Assembly: GCF_014502795.1 (NCBI RefSeq)
Contig: NZ_JACVHF010000019.1
Location: 1 to 51,230 of the forward strand
DNA length: 51,230 nt
Direction of reading: 5' to 3'
Origin: Heliobacterium chlorum
GTDB lineage: Bacteria; Bacillota; Desulfitobacteriia; Heliobacteriales; Heliobacteriaceae
Shown here: positions 33,216 through 43,788 of the stretch, piece after piece
Layout: each line of letters opens with the position of its first letter
How positions within the stretch are numbered: the first letter of the stretch is position 1
Translations under genes and position numbers: made by a program
Notes under the pieces: model-generated
Told to the model about the DNA's origin: nothing
Database searches by the model: none
The model's input: the letters and a program-made list of their open reading frames with translations, nothing else

Positions 33216-34364
33216 TCATTCCTCCAATAGTGCCTTAATGCTTTTTATAAATTGGCGGTCAAGTTCTATCAGTCTCTCCCTGCTATGGTTAACTGTATGG
33301 ATATCAATACTACAAATTGCCTTTGCTATCTCCGTCGGTGCATTTTGGTAGTAATAGGTAACGAGGTCACCGACTTTACTTGTCGATACACCCTCTATAT
33401 AACAAGATACTACCCTGAGTCCTAATGAAAGATAGGATAAAATCTTACTTGGGAAGGATGTTTCTAAATAATTTCCTTCCATCGTCTGTGTGCTTAACCC
33501 GATATGACATGCTTGGGCATATCGGATATAATCTTCGCCCGTCAATAACCCATCATAGGAAATTTTGCAGTCGTTTTCCTGATTGAATTCTTCGATCATT
33601 TTTTGCAGCTTATCTATTTCTTTAGATTGGCCAAATCCAAGAATATGCAAATGGTATTTAACCGGTAAATGTCTTGATGCTTCTATAGCGTTATAGGCGC
33701 CTTTTTTGTTACTATCGATAATCCCCGAATACAGCAAATGTATTTTTCCGTCATCGGCTGGATGATTTAATTGTTCCTCTATCGAGTACACTCCATTTAC
33801 TGTTAAATATGGTTTTCTATTGTTTATTCTTGCTTTCAGTAAATCCGTAGAGAATATATAATAGTCGCCGCAATCGAGCAATCTATTTTCCCAATCGATG
33901 AATAAGGGGGGTTGTTTCATTACATCCTGATAGATTTCTTCTACTTCTAGTACTAATTCAAACTTTCTGAAATACTTTGCTATCCGGATGGGGATGGATA
34001 ACCATGGTACATGGTAGGCTAGGATTTTTTCATTTTTTTTAGCATTTATCAACAAAAAAAACGCGAGCCACAATAGTGAAAAAACAATTTTTAGACTTCG
34101 TGTAATCTTACTTTTTGTTTTCCAGGAGGGACAAAAAACCACAGAGGTTTGATCGTTGATTTTAACCTTGTTTTGTTTTTCGAAATTTATTTGGGTGCTG
34201 TCGCTCATCCAGGAAGGAGATATGATCTGAATATCGTATCCCGCCTTGTTCATGGCGGTGCTGATGTAATTCATTTTATTTAGGGCCGCCACGCTGGCGA
34301 CCCTTTGGGATTCGCTGTGGGTCAGACCATAAAAACCTACATATTTTATTGTTTTACGTCTCAT
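33216..34364 (-). CDS. Glycosyltransferase, GT-B fold (group 1-like)
   Basis: A glycosyltransferase of about 382 aa. The C-terminal nucleotide-binding half has GKIHLLYSGIIDSNKKGAY, YHLHILGFGQ and SFPSKILSYLSLGLRVVSC, the usual GT4-type order with a glutamate/lysine-containing donor site. N-terminus KYVGFYGLTHSESQRVAS. ATG 34364 is preferred; a GTG at 34376 overlapping the upstream stop is possible. Contains a short hydrophobic segment (about 94-113) suggesting membrane attachment. Sugar specificity unknown. Confidence 0.82.
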   Translation of the reverse strand: MRRKTIKYVGFYGLTHSESQRVASVAALNKMNYISTAMNKAGYDIQIISPSWMSDSTQINFEKQNKVKINDQTSVVFCPSWKTKSKITRSLKIVFSLLWLAFFLLINAKKNEKILAYHVPWLSIPIRIAKYFRKFELVLEVEEIYQDVMKQPPLFIDWENRLLDCGDYYIFSTDLLKARINNRKPYLTVNGVYSIEEQLNHPADDGKIHLLYSGIIDSNKKGAYNAIEASRHLPVKYHLHILGFGQSKEIDKLQKMIEEFNQENDCKISYDGLLTGEDYIRYAQACHIGLSTQTMEGNYLETSFPSKILSYLSLGLRVVSCYIEGVSTSKVGDLVTYYYQNAPTEIAKAICSIDIHTVNHSRERLIELDRQFIKSIKALLEE

Positions 34365-34365
34365 C

Positions 34366-35439
34366 TTAATTAACACCCTGCCAAAAAAATATGTACTCGG
34401 GATTGTTTTTTATAAATAAAGCAAGAAGTACCACGACCGAACCGGTATAAACAATCACTTTGTCCCATCGTTCGAACGATTTGATAATTTCGGGAATTAA
34501 TAAGACAATAAAAATTGAATAATATTGTTGGACACGCATGAAGCTTTGATTCTCTAAGGTCATTATTGAGAAAAACAATGCTAATAACGTTGCATTTAAG
34601 AAATGGACCGCTTGTGGATTGTTGTTAATGATTTTTTTCTTTTTAAGGAGTGCAGCAATCGTCACTAGTAAAAGCATGAATGTAAAAGTCCCTGTTCCAC
34701 CAATATCATTTGCAACATAATCTCCATATCCGAAAGAACTAAACAATGAAAAAAATAATTGATTCCCTAAGACGAGACTAGTCGTTGAAATTGCAAGTAG
34801 AGTCAACGTATATTTAATGCTAATCTCTTTGTCGGCTAAAAAGTAAAACGGGGTAAATACGACGACCGATTTGTGTATGGTATATGCTATCAACGTCACA
34901 ACCATAAACCATAACAGCTTCTTCTTTTTAATCAGTTCGTATCCGATTAAAACCACCAATGCCGTTGCAATCGTTTGTCTTAAACCAGTTAAGGAATAAA
35001 AGGCATAAAAAAGAGTTGAATAAATCAGAAAACTAATGAAGGGATCCCGAGAGTTCCTGTAAATAAACACTCCAAAGGGAACCATAAACAAGGCGGCGAT
35101 AATCGCTAAATACACCTGATAACTGTCGGTCATAAGACTGATCGTTTTTTCAATAAACATATAGCCTGGATCCTTGCCTTCGGCGCCGTAAAACAAGATA
35201 TTGATAAATCTGTCGGCTATTTCCGTCCAACTGGTTGTTAAAACTCGATTAAAGCTGTTGTAGTAGCTGATATATATATCGCGACCACCAACCGTGATAT
35301 CACGAAGACCCGAAATGATAATCCATTGCAGGGAGGCAAGTATCACAAATAGTTTTTTTCCAAAAGTAAGAACTCGATTATTTAAAATTAAAACTGACCA
35401 AATCATCAACAGGCCAACATTCAGCAAATATACTGTCAT
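34366..35439 (-). CDS. EpsG/Wzy-like polysaccharide polymerase
   Basis: A 357-aa membrane protein with about ten helices and the EpsG-family signature near the N-terminus: WIIISGLRDITVGGRD followed by SYYNSF, and later FYSLTGLRQTIATA. EpsG/Wzy proteins join lipid-linked repeat units outside the membrane. It sits between glycosyltransferases; its presence with a Wzx flippase indicates Wzx/Wzy-type assembly. AT-rich. Confidence 0.85.
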   Translation of the reverse strand: MTVYLLNVGLLMIWSVLILNNRVLTFGKKLFVILASLQWIIISGLRDITVGGRDIYISYYNSFNRVLTTSWTEIADRFINILFYGAEGKDPGYMFIEKTISLMTDSYQVYLAIIAALFMVPFGVFIYRNSRDPFISFLIYSTLFYAFYSLTGLRQTIATALVVLIGYELIKKKKLLWFMVVTLIAYTIHKSVVVFTPFYFLADKEISIKYTLTLLAISTTSLVLGNQLFFSLFSSFGYGDYVANDIGGTGTFTFMLLLVTIAALLKKKKIINNNPQAVHFLNATLLALFFSIMTLENQSFMRVQQYYSIFIVLLIPEIIKSFERWDKVIVYTGSVVVLLALFIKNNPEYIFFWQGVN

Positions 35440-35442
35440 ATC

Positions 35443-36654
35443 TTACACCTTGTATCCCACTATTTTCTCGTATACGTGAATATAGTCAGCTAATCTATCA
35501 TCTTTTCCAAATGTTTTTTTCACAAAGCTGATGCAATGGTCAGAATAGTATTGTTTTCCCCGTTCCTTAACCTTCATCATTACCTTTAATAATTGCGTAT
35601 AATCCAGCTTATCTATAATGTAACCGCATCTCCCACCGATGATTTCAGGGCTTGCAGTAGATTTTATGACCACTGCGGGCGTTCCACATGCGAGAGCTTC
35701 TGCCGTAACTTTTCCGAAAGTTTCTTCCAAAGAGAGATTTAAGAACAAATCGGCCGAGGAGTAAATTTCGACGAGTTCGTGAACGTCATGAGTCTCATTT
35801 AGATGAATGATATTGGATGGTAGGGAATTCGCCCCACTTATGATTCCTACTAGTACAATCCGCATATTTTCCGGGATTCGCCTTGATAATTCAATAAAAT
35901 GATCTAGGCCCTTTTGATGATTCCAGCCACTGGAAACACCTAGGATAACAAATTTATTTTCTACACCTAACTTACGACGTAACCCTGTCCCATCAACAGG
36001 TTTATACACTCCTGTATCTACCCAGTTATATATCCTAGTTATGATTTTTGCAGATGACAAAATCGATTTTCTCGCTTCCTTCGTGATCCATTCAGATACA
36101 CCTATCACAGCTAATCTCGGAATATGCTTAAACCATTCTTTTTTATCGTTATACATGATTTTGGTGCGATCGAAAAACCAGCTGGGATTGTCTTTTTTCA
36201 GTCTAGAGCATTGCTCACAGCCCTGTTGCCATTTGTAACATCCATCTACTGTGTAGTGTGTGCATTTACCCGTATAAAACCAGCAATCATGCAGTGTAAG
36301 CACAGTGGCGACGTCGTTTTCGGCGAGGTAATTAAACAACATCTTCAGATTGATAAAATTCCCATGAAGGTTATGCAGATGAATTACATCGGGATTAAGA
36401 TTTTTTATATATTCGATCAGCTTACTCGTACCATTTTTAGAAAAGTAACCTTGCAGGCCAAAAACACGCGACCATAATCCGTGCAGCTTGATCTCGAACT
36501 TCGTTCCTATCTTGTAGCCATTCCAATAAGGCAACCCATATGAATAAGCGATATATCCTTCATGACCATTGTGGTTTAAGTAATCGGCAATCTCGACACA
36601 GATACGTCCTGTACTTCTAAAACCGCTAATCGCATTTATATGCAATACTTTCAT
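35443..36654 (-). CDS. Glycosyltransferase family 4, WcaC-like
   Basis: A 403-aa GT-B glycosyltransferase. MKVLHINAISGFRSTGRIC begins the acceptor domain; LHDCWFYTGKCTHYTVDGC with CEQC (about 123-148) is the cysteine-containing region typical of colanic-acid-type WcaC relatives. The donor domain has LGVSSGWNHQKGLDHFIEL and SLEETFGKVTAEALACGTPAVV with the E-x7-E motif. AAAGGAAAACAAG precedes the ATG, and it overlaps the preceding gene by 29 bases. Confidence 0.86.
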   Translation of the reverse strand: MKVLHINAISGFRSTGRICVEIADYLNHNGHEGYIAYSYGLPYWNGYKIGTKFEIKLHGLWSRVFGLQGYFSKNGTSKLIEYIKNLNPDVIHLHNLHGNFINLKMLFNYLAENDVATVLTLHDCWFYTGKCTHYTVDGCYKWQQGCEQCSRLKKDNPSWFFDRTKIMYNDKKEWFKHIPRLAVIGVSEWITKEARKSILSSAKIITRIYNWVDTGVYKPVDGTGLRRKLGVENKFVILGVSSGWNHQKGLDHFIELSRRIPENMRIVLVGIISGANSLPSNIIHLNETHDVHELVEIYSSADLFLNLSLEETFGKVTAEALACGTPAVVIKSTASPEIIGGRCGYIIDKLDYTQLLKVMMKVKERGKQYYSDHCISFVKKTFGKDDRLADYIHVYEKIVGYKV

Positions 36655-37942
36655 CTTGTTTTCCTTTAACTAGCCTTGTTAGGTCTTCATATAGCTGTTC
36701 TTGAATGATATTTATCTGGTGATTACGACTTCCGCAATTCCATGCCCTTTTGGCATACTCATGAATTATCTCCGGGTGCGCTAATAACTCACTTAATCTG
36801 TCATAAATTTCTTGCTCCGTCGTCGCTACAACTCCAGCTTCGTTTTTTATAAGATAATCGATGGAGGCCACATCGGGAGTGCCTACGGCGAAGATACAGC
36901 GATTTGAGTGTAAATAGTCCACAATTTTAGTGGAAAAAGACTGATGTACCTGTAATCGCCCTCTTAGATCGGTCGGTTCGACATGGACTAAAACATCGGC
37001 ATCGCTCTGGATCGCCGGTACGACCTCCGATGATACACCACCCATAAAAAAAATACTTTTCTCATCATGCATGGCTTTTTTCATTCGCTTCGTCAAGGGT
37101 GTCATGGAGTAAATGTATAGTTGGGCTTTCACGCCATCCTTATTTATCTCCGAGAGTACACGACCCATTCGGTGTAAAGATCTCCATCTTCCTCCTCCAA
37201 CGTTGCCAGTATAGGCAAGTTTAAGGGGTCTGTGGATATTATGCTTTTCCCTTGGATAACAGGAAAAGTCTGCGCCTTTAGTTAATATTCTACATTCCTT
37301 ATGAAAGCATTTTTCATATTCTCTCTTTTGAATATCTGAAATTACATAGATACGCTCGCACTGGTTTACGAGTCTCTTTATTATGCGTCTTTTCATAAAA
37401 CGGTCTATCCAATATAAGGGTGAAAAAGATAGCTGACGCAGTGTGTACACATCATCTGAGACATAGCAAACAAGAGGTACACCGGTAAATTCTTTTAGAA
37501 ACAAGGCAATTCTATTTAAGTACAACGAATAATAGAGTGGTTGAAAGATGATATCGGGATTGAAATCTCTGATAAATTTTTTGAGCTTCTCTGATCTCCA
37601 CCGTCCAATCGCCCAGATAAAATCTCTAGCCCAGAAATAAAATTGAGATCTGTTATTTCGAAGGTAATTAAAAACTTTTTGTCCACTTTCGTCGAGAGAG
37701 AACGATTGCCCTAAATCCTTGATTTCGCTACCGGATGGATTCTTACGATTGATGAGATTTTTTATAAGCGATTTTTCCGTAATCTGATAATACTTTTTAA
37801 CAATAGGATTGTTTGGTTGACCGTACCGGCAATATATGTTGGCTATCTCTATTCCCGAGATGCCTCCGAATATGTTCGAAAAGGAGTTTCCAAAGCAATT
37901 ATCGGTCGACCATGGGGTATTGGATAAAACTAAGATTCTCAA
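36626..37942 (-). CDS. Glycosyltransferase, GT-B fold
   Basis: A 438-aa protein: MRILVLSNTPWSTDNCFG N-terminus, a Rossmann-like LKLAYTGNVGGGRW at about 240-253, and a donor-site region QSFSTKIVDYLHSNRCIFAVG. It fits glycosyltransferases of the group 1 superfamily, though the E-x7-E motif is less clear than in its neighbours. It overlaps the next gene by 29 bases, indicating co-translation. Specificity unknown. Confidence 0.75.
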   Translation of the reverse strand: MRILVLSNTPWSTDNCFGNSFSNIFGGISGIEIANIYCRYGQPNNPIVKKYYQITEKSLIKNLINRKNPSGSEIKDLGQSFSLDESGQKVFNYLRNNRSQFYFWARDFIWAIGRWRSEKLKKFIRDFNPDIIFQPLYYSLYLNRIALFLKEFTGVPLVCYVSDDVYTLRQLSFSPLYWIDRFMKRRIIKRLVNQCERIYVISDIQKREYEKCFHKECRILTKGADFSCYPREKHNIHRPLKLAYTGNVGGGRWRSLHRMGRVLSEINKDGVKAQLYIYSMTPLTKRMKKAMHDEKSIFFMGGVSSEVVPAIQSDADVLVHVEPTDLRGRLQVHQSFSTKIVDYLHSNRCIFAVGTPDVASIDYLIKNEAGVVATTEQEIYDRLSELLAHPEIIHEYAKRAWNCGSRNHQINIIQEQLYEDLTRLVKGKQDESIAYKCD

Positions 37943-37975
37943 TCTAATCCCCCAATACGTAAGCCGCTCTTTGTT

Positions 37976-39091
37976 CTACGAATTAAACAACTTATACTGT
38001 TCCATGTAAAAATTCGTCAGTTGATTCACCGTTTCTTCAATCGCAAAACCGCTGGCTTTTATCTGTTCCGTTGAACTCTTGCGCTCATTCCCCTTGCAAT
38101 GTCTGATGATCGATTCCGCCCATATATCTGCGGAAGCATCGATAGCTACCTCCTCAATTTGATCGGTCACATATGCTTCCGTTGGGATCGTATTCGCAAC
38201 AATACAAGGAAGACCCGCTGCTTGGGCCTCCACGACAGCTAATCCTAGACCTTCGAATCGAGAGGGAAATACAAATAGATCCATCGCCTGTAATAACTCG
38301 GGGATGTCTGATCTGCTCCCAGTAAAAATCACCTTGTCGGCAAGTCCTAATTCATTCACTTTGTGCTCAATAGCAGGTCGTAGCTCACCATCGCCGACTA
38401 GCATCAATCGCACATCCTTTTTTCTCTCAGTAATTATTTTAAATATACGAATGAGGAACTGGTGGTTTTTAGGGATCTGAAACCGCCCAACATGACCGAT
38501 AACAAAATGCTCTTCGATTTGAAACTCTCTGCGCTTTTCATTTCGAACAATTTCATTAAATATAAATTTATTTATATCGATGGCATTCTTAATAATTTGG
38601 GCGGAATCACCGCGCTTACCGAACATCCACTTCGCAGCAGAAGTGGAACAAGCAAGTAAATGGTCGGCTATATACCGCAAAGGATAGCGCAGGATCACTT
38701 TCATCATTGACTTTAGCGATTTCTCTCCTCCTGCGGTATGACTATGAGCTATGGTTACTCGATTCATTGATTTTGCTGCATTTAAATAGATCAATGCCGG
38801 CGATGTATGATGTCCGTGAATAATTCGCCATTCGGGATGTGTCATCAACAATTGTTCCCAATATCGCTTATAGGGCAGGTAATTCGTAATCGTAAACCTT
38901 GGAGCAGGATATATCCTCCCACCCAGTTCACGGACCTCTTTTTCGTAGTCATAGGGATCTTTGTTTTCGTTTACAATAAAATCAAATTGGATCTGCCTTC
39001 GATTTATTTGACGATAGACATTCATGATCATGGTCTCGGCTCCGCCTCTATTCAGGCTGGCAAGGACCTGTAGCACCCTAATTGGACTCAT
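37976..39091 (-). CDS. Glycosyltransferase family 1/4, EpsF-like
   Basis: A 371-aa GT-B glycosyltransferase. The N-terminus RVLQVLASLNRGGAETMIMN is typical of the EpsF group, followed by HGHHTSPALIYL and IAHSHTAGG. The donor domain carries VIGHVGRFQIPKNHQF, LMLVGDGELRP and PSRFEGLGLAVVEAQAAGLP (E-x7-E). It should add one sugar of the repeat unit at the cytoplasmic face. Confidence 0.88.
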   Translation of the reverse strand: MSPIRVLQVLASLNRGGAETMIMNVYRQINRRQIQFDFIVNENKDPYDYEKEVRELGGRIYPAPRFTITNYLPYKRYWEQLLMTHPEWRIIHGHHTSPALIYLNAAKSMNRVTIAHSHTAGGEKSLKSMMKVILRYPLRYIADHLLACSTSAAKWMFGKRGDSAQIIKNAIDINKFIFNEIVRNEKRREFQIEEHFVIGHVGRFQIPKNHQFLIRIFKIITERKKDVRLMLVGDGELRPAIEHKVNELGLADKVIFTGSRSDIPELLQAMDLFVFPSRFEGLGLAVVEAQAAGLPCIVANTIPTEAYVTDQIEEVAIDASADIWAESIIRHCKGNERKSSTEQIKASGFAIEETVNQLTNFYMEQYKLFNS

Positions 39092-39134
39092 GCGCGAATC
39101 CTCACATCGTTCTTTTATCCCTTTCCATCAAGCC

Positions 39135-40112
39135 CTATGAACAGTTCTCCCTATACCACCTTATGGCTAAAGCTAACCCTCTGGCGAAGTTATAGTCGGG
39201 ATCATAGCCCAAACATTCTTTTGCTTTCGAGATATCGGCGTTGTTATGTTTGATATCGCCTTTTCGATCTGGGCCGAAGTTTGGTTCAATATTTTTCCCT
39301 AGGGCCTTACATAACTCGTAATAAATATCGATGAGATATTCTCTACCTCCGTAGGCAATATTAAAAGCTTGCCCGGCTGCATCATGTGTTGCTTGGCAAG
39401 CTTTTAGATTTGCTTCAATGACGTTTTCGATATAGGTAAAGTCCCTGCTTTGCTTACCATCCCCATGGATGGTGGGTCGCTCATTATTGAGCAGTTGTTT
39501 AATGAACTTGGGAATCACGGCGGCATAAACCCCATTCGGATCTTGCCGTTGGCCAAAGACGTTAAAATACCGTAGTCCGTACGTATCGAGTCCGTAGAGC
39601 TCCCTATAGAGTCGCCCATATTCTTCGTTTACTCTCTTCGTCAGAGCATAGGGCGATAAGAGCCTTCCCTCTCTCCCTTCTTTTTTCGGGAGATTCGGTT
39701 CATCGCCATATACGGAGGAACTGGAAGCATAGACGAACTTCTTCACACCTTTTTGTCTTGCCGCTTCCATCATATGTAAGGTTCCTCGGATATTGATCTC
39801 TTCATACAGCAGGGGCATTTCGATACTTCTTGGAACACTTCCCCATGCCGCTTGGTGCAGCACGTAATCCACATTTTCGCAGGCGCTCACGCATGTATCT
39901 AGATTGCGAATATCCCCTTCCATCAGTGAAAAATTAGGGTGTTCTATAAATGACTTAATATTTTCTCTTTTTCCTGTCGAAAAATCATCTAAACAGCGAA
40001 CCTTGTACCCCAGAGCAAGAATGACTTCACATAAATTCGAACCAATAAATCCTGCCCCACCGGTCACCAGGAAAAGGGCACTTTTCTCAAATGTAATCTG
40101 TCCATATCCCAT
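39135..40112 (-). CDS. UDP-N-acetylglucosamine 4-epimerase (WbpP/TviC-like)
   Basis: A 325-aa extended SDR. NAD site TGGAGFIGSN (18-27), DDFSTGKREN (41-50, characteristic of the WbpP/TviC/Gne group), catalytic SSSSVYG...YALTK, and GQRQDPNGVYAAVIP. The family interconverts UDP-GlcNAc/UDP-GalNAc or the corresponding uronic acids. Next to the UDP-sugar dehydrogenase, it most simply completes UDP-GalNAcA synthesis. Confidence 0.9.
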   Translation of the reverse strand: MGYGQITFEKSALFLVTGGAGFIGSNLCEVILALGYKVRCLDDFSTGKRENIKSFIEHPNFSLMEGDIRNLDTCVSACENVDYVLHQAAWGSVPRSIEMPLLYEEINIRGTLHMMEAARQKGVKKFVYASSSSVYGDEPNLPKKEGREGRLLSPYALTKRVNEEYGRLYRELYGLDTYGLRYFNVFGQRQDPNGVYAAVIPKFIKQLLNNERPTIHGDGKQSRDFTYIENVIEANLKACQATHDAAGQAFNIAYGGREYLIDIYYELCKALGKNIEPNFGPDRKGDIKHNNADISKAKECLGYDPDYNFARGLALAIRWYRENCS

Positions 40113-40156
40113 ACGAATAGTTTCTCCTCAATTATGAAGGTTTTTGGTTCCCTCAT

Positions 40157-41476
40157 TTAAAGTCTCCAATAGCGGTATCCAGCGGCTTCATATTCCTTCC
40201 GCTTTAGAACTCCCTTAATGTCTATAAGCACTTTCTTCTCGTTAGGCACGTCTTTATAAAATCGCTGAAAATCACTATGCGTAAATTTTATGAACTCCCC
40301 ATGAGCTACCGCCAATACTAACGCATCCACGTCGATGATCTCATCAATGGAATGGAATTCGATACCGTATTCACACTTTGCTTGCCTTACATCGGCGATG
40401 GGATCCGCGATCAGAGGAATGATGCCGTATTCAGCTAGTTCGTAAACGATATCGATCACTTTGGTATTGCGTGTATCCGGGCAATTTTCCTTAAAGGTGA
40501 ACCCGAGAATCGCAACCTTAGCGTTGTTCACAGGGACATTCGCTTTGATCAGTTGCTTCACTAGATTTTCGACAACGTATTTGCCCATAGTATCGTTGAT
40601 GCGTCTGCCTGAAAGGATTACCTGCGAATGATAACCCATCTGTTCCGCTTTGTACGTCAAGTAATAGGGATCGACACCGATACAATGGCCCCCCACTAAA
40701 CCGGGATAAAAGTGTAGGAAGTTCCACTTCGTTCCTGCCGTTTCGAGAACCGACTTTGTGTCAATTCCCATTTTATTGAAGATGATGGAAAGCTCATTCA
40801 TAAAGGCGATATTAATATCCCGTTGTGAATTTTCAATTATCTTGGCAGCCTCTGCCACTTTAATGGATTCTGCTCGATATATGCCCGCTTCAACAACCAG
40901 TTCGTAGACTTTGGCCACAATATCCACCGTTTCCTGATCCATTCCCGAAACCACTTTTATGATCGATTCAAGTCTATGTACTTTATCGCCTGGGTTAATC
41001 CGCTCCGGTGAGTATCCCACTTTGAAGTCCACCCCGCACTTTAACCCAGACTCTTCCTCTAACAGGGGGACACATATTTCTTCAGTGACTCCCGGATAAA
41101 CGGTAGATTCAAAGACGACCATGGAGCCTTCTGTCAGGTATCTTCCCAAAATCCGGCTGGCTGATTCTATCGGGTTCAGGTTCGGTGTATGGTTCGGATT
41201 TACCGGCGTCGGAACTGCAACAATGTGAAACTTTGCCTCTAGAAGCCTCGACTCATCCGATGTGAATTCTACCGCACAAGCGGTTAACGCTTCGTTTCCG
41301 ACCTCTTTCGTAGGGTCGATCCCTTTTTTAAGGAGTTCGATCTTTTCCTTATTGATATCGAACCCGATGACACCAATTTTTTTTGAGAACGACACGGCAA
41401 TCGGCAATCCTACATAACCTAAGCCGACAACGGACATTTTGGCTTTTCCCTTGACTATCTTTTCATACAAGTCCAT
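40157..41476 (-). CDS. UDP-N-acetylhexosamine 6-dehydrogenase (WbpO/TviB-like)
   Basis: A 439-aa nucleotide-sugar dehydrogenase oxidising C6 of a UDP-HexNAc to the uronic acid with NAD. NAD site [13 protein letters not shown] (16-28), catalytic cysteine in [12 protein letters not shown], and the C-terminal UDP-binding domain with [16 protein letters not shown]. Sequence character resembles TviB/WbpO rather than UDP-glucose dehydrogenase. It directly follows a glycosyltransferase on the minus strand and precedes the epimerase, forming the pair found in Vi-antigen-like uronic acid pathways. Confidence 0.92.
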   Translation of the reverse strand: MDLYEKIVKGKAKMSVVGLGYVGLPIAVSFSKKIGVIGFDINKEKIELLKKGIDPTKEVGNEALTACAVEFTSDESRLLEAKFHIVAVPTPVNPNHTPNLNPIESASRILGRYLTEGSMVVFESTVYPGVTEEICVPLLEEESGLKCGVDFKVGYSPERINPGDKVHRLESIIKVVSGMDQETVDIVAKVYELVVEAGIYRAESIKVAEAAKIIENSQRDINIAFMNELSIIFNKMGIDTKSVLETAGTKWNFLHFYPGLVGGHCIGVDPYYLTYKAEQMGYHSQVILSGRRINDTMGKYVVENLVKQLIKANVPVNNAKVAILGFTFKENCPDTRNTKVIDIVYELAEYGIIPLIADPIADVRQAKCEYGIEFHSIDEIIDVDALVLAVAHGEFIKFTHSDFQRFYKDVPNEKKVLIDIKGVLKRKEYEAAGYRYWRL

Positions 41477-41477
41477 G

Positions 41478-42584
41478 TTACTTCTCCCTTAGTCTACGGG
41501 TGCTCTGGTCAATTTCTTCGATGTATTCACCGACGACAATGCTTCGATCGTAGTCCTTTTCCATTTTCCTTCGACCGGCCACTCCCATCGCTTTCTTTTC
41601 TTCATAAGGCAAATTGACAAACCGAATTAGGGTCTCCTCTAGGCTATGGGCATCTCTAACCTCAAAACCTAAGCCGCTCAGGCCTTCCTCAAAAGTTTCC
41701 TTGCATCCAGCAACCTTTGAGGCTAACACAGGTCGACCGACTGCTGCCGACTCAAGCAGCACATTAGCTGTTCCCTCATGATAAGACGGAAGGATCGTGG
41801 CGTGGGAGTTTTTGATGAAGGAAAGTACATCCGTTTGTTGACCATGGTATTTGATCAGTCCTCGCCTCTCGAAGTCGGACAACTGGTCAGTGTAATCTTC
41901 TTCACATGGACCCAGCAAATCAAATTGCACTTGATTGTACCTGGCTTTAATTCGCGGTATCACTTCTAACAGTTCTTCAATGCCCTTGGCCTTCATGATG
42001 CGGCCAATAAATAAAAAGCGGATCACCTGGTCATGTTGGGGGTAATCTTCAAAACGAAATTCCATCAAGTTTACACCGGAACCGGGGATTAACTTGGTCT
42101 TTCCCTTGACTAGGCGCTGACGAAGAAAGAACTGTCTATTCGTCTCATTTTGGAAAAAGACGCAGGCTGCCTTTTTCAAACCGATTCGGTATAGCGCGAG
42201 GGTTATCTTCTGGATAATCCCTTTCTCTTCTATAGAGGTACCTAGCCCTGTCACATTTGCAATATAGGCTGTATTCGTAACATTACACGCTATTCCACCA
42301 TAAACATTCGGTTTAATGGTATAGGTAAGTACCGCATCGGGTTTAATCCGGTTGATGATCCTTATGTAGAAAAATAATAACTGTATATCCGATATGGGGT
42401 TCGTACCACGTCGATCCACATTGGTTTCTATAAAATTGCATCCCAGGCTTTCTAACAAAGATACATGCTCATCTTTGGGAACGGATACATATACCTCATG
42501 ATTCTGCTTGATAAGCTCTTGTAACAACTCTTTTCTGAACTTATACAAACCTAAGCTTAGATTCGCTAACAGGAGGATTTTCAT
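41478..42584 (-). CDS. Glycosyltransferase family 4, PglA/CapM-like
   Basis: A 368-aa GT-B glycosyltransferase. The N-terminus [21 protein letters not shown] and [15 protein letters not shown] resemble PglA/CapM-type enzymes that add an N-acetylhexosamine or deoxy-amino sugar to the lipid-linked primer. The donor domain shows [15 protein letters not shown] and [20 protein letters not shown] (E-x7-E). It follows CapEFG, so a FucNAc transferase role is possible, but this is inferred only from order. Confidence 0.87.
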   Translation of the reverse strand: MKILLLANLSLGLYKFRKELLQELIKQNHEVYVSVPKDEHVSLLESLGCNFIETNVDRRGTNPISDIQLLFFYIRIINRIKPDAVLTYTIKPNVYGGIACNVTNTAYIANVTGLGTSIEEKGIIQKITLALYRIGLKKAACVFFQNETNRQFFLRQRLVKGKTKLIPGSGVNLMEFRFEDYPQHDQVIRFLFIGRIMKAKGIEELLEVIPRIKARYNQVQFDLLGPCEEDYTDQLSDFERRGLIKYHGQQTDVLSFIKNSHATILPSYHEGTANVLLESAAVGRPVLASKVAGCKETFEEGLSGLGFEVRDAHSLEETLIRFVNLPYEEKKAMGVAGRRKMEKDYDRSIVVGEYIEEIDQSTRRLREK

Positions 42585-42659
42585 CGTACTACTCTTTTCG
42601 TGGGAAATGCCGCAAGCGCTGTCATAGATTCACTCTTTCCTCATCGGTTTCTTGACGAT

Positions 42660-43784
42660 CTACTTCCCCCAAATCACTCGATTGACGATTTTAGCATAAC
42701 TTTGGATGATCTTGACTACTTTAACAGATACATTGACATCCATATAATCAGGAGCTACTAAGGTAGGTTCTTGATTCTCTTGCATCGTCATCGCTAGTTG
42801 GATGGCTTGTTCCATATCTCTGTCAGTAATGCCTCCGATAACGACGGTACCCTTATCCAACACTTCCGGCCGTTCCGTAGATGTCCGTAACAACACACCG
42901 GTAAATCCTAAGATGGCACTCTCTTCCGATAGGGTTCCACTGTCGGAAAGGACGCAATAGGCATTTTTTTGGAGTTTGTTGTAATCGATAAACCCGAAGG
43001 GAGGTAACGACTGCACCAATGGGTGAAAGACGAATTTGCGCTGTTCGATAAACTTCTTGCTTCTCGGATGTGTCGAGTAGATGACAGGCATTCGATAGCG
43101 CTCAGCGACGTTATTAATTGCATTCATTAATAATGAAAATTGGGTCTCATTATCTATGTTTTCTTCTCGGTGAGCTGAAACGACGATATATCGTCCTAAA
43201 CTCACATTGAGTCGGGACATGACATCGCTGGCATCGATTTTCGCCATATGTTTCTGTAAAACTTCTCGCATCGGCGAACCGGTTACAAAGATATGTTCTT
43301 TCCGAAATCCTTCGGAAAGCAGATACCGTCGGGAGTGTTCCGTATAGGGCAAGTTGATATCTGAGATATGATCGACGATTTTCCGATTGATCTCCTCGGG
43401 CACATTTTGGTCAAAGCAACGGTTTCCCGCTTCCATATGAAATATAGGTACCTTGAGCCTCTTCGCCGCAATGGCCGATAGGCAACTGTTTGTATCACCT
43501 AAAATTAAGAGGGCGTCGGGCTTTTCTCGTTCGATCACATCATACGATTTGGCGATGATGTTCCCCATGGTCTCCCCGAGACTGTTCCCGACAGATTCCA
43601 GATAATAGTTGGGTTCTCTAAGTTCCAGTTCTTCGAAAAAGACTTGGTTTAAGGTATAGTCCCAGTTTTGACCGGTATGAACGAGGATATGGTCGAAATA
43701 GCGGTCGCATGCTTTGATCACTTCCGATAGTCGAATAATCTCTGGTCTTGTGCCGACGACGGTCATCACTTTTAACTTTTCCAC
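42660..43784 (-). CDS. capG: Non-hydrolysing UDP-HexNAc 2-epimerase, CapG/FnlC-like
   Basis: A 374-aa enzyme of the WecB family; MTVVGTRPEIIRLSEVI (8-24), HTGQNWDYTLN, GDTNSCLSA, MEAGNRCFDQNVPEEINR and SDSGTLSEES are all typical. Following CapE and CapF, it would do the last step (C2 epimerisation) to UDP-N-acetyl-L-fucosamine. The NRCFDQNVPEE form is typical of the FnlC/CapG branch rather than plain WecB. Confidence 0.9.
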   Translation of the reverse strand: MEKLKVMTVVGTRPEIIRLSEVIKACDRYFDHILVHTGQNWDYTLNQVFFEELELREPNYYLESVGNSLGETMGNIIAKSYDVIEREKPDALLILGDTNSCLSAIAAKRLKVPIFHMEAGNRCFDQNVPEEINRKIVDHISDINLPYTEHSRRYLLSEGFRKEHIFVTGSPMREVLQKHMAKIDASDVMSRLNVSLGRYIVVSAHREENIDNETQFSLLMNAINNVAERYRMPVIYSTHPRSKKFIEQRKFVFHPLVQSLPPFGFIDYNKLQKNAYCVLSDSGTLSEESAILGFTGVLLRTSTERPEVLDKGTVVIGGITDRDMEQAIQLAMTMQENQEPTLVAPDYMDVNVSVKVVKIIQSYAKIVNRVIWGK

Positions 43785-43788
43785 AAGT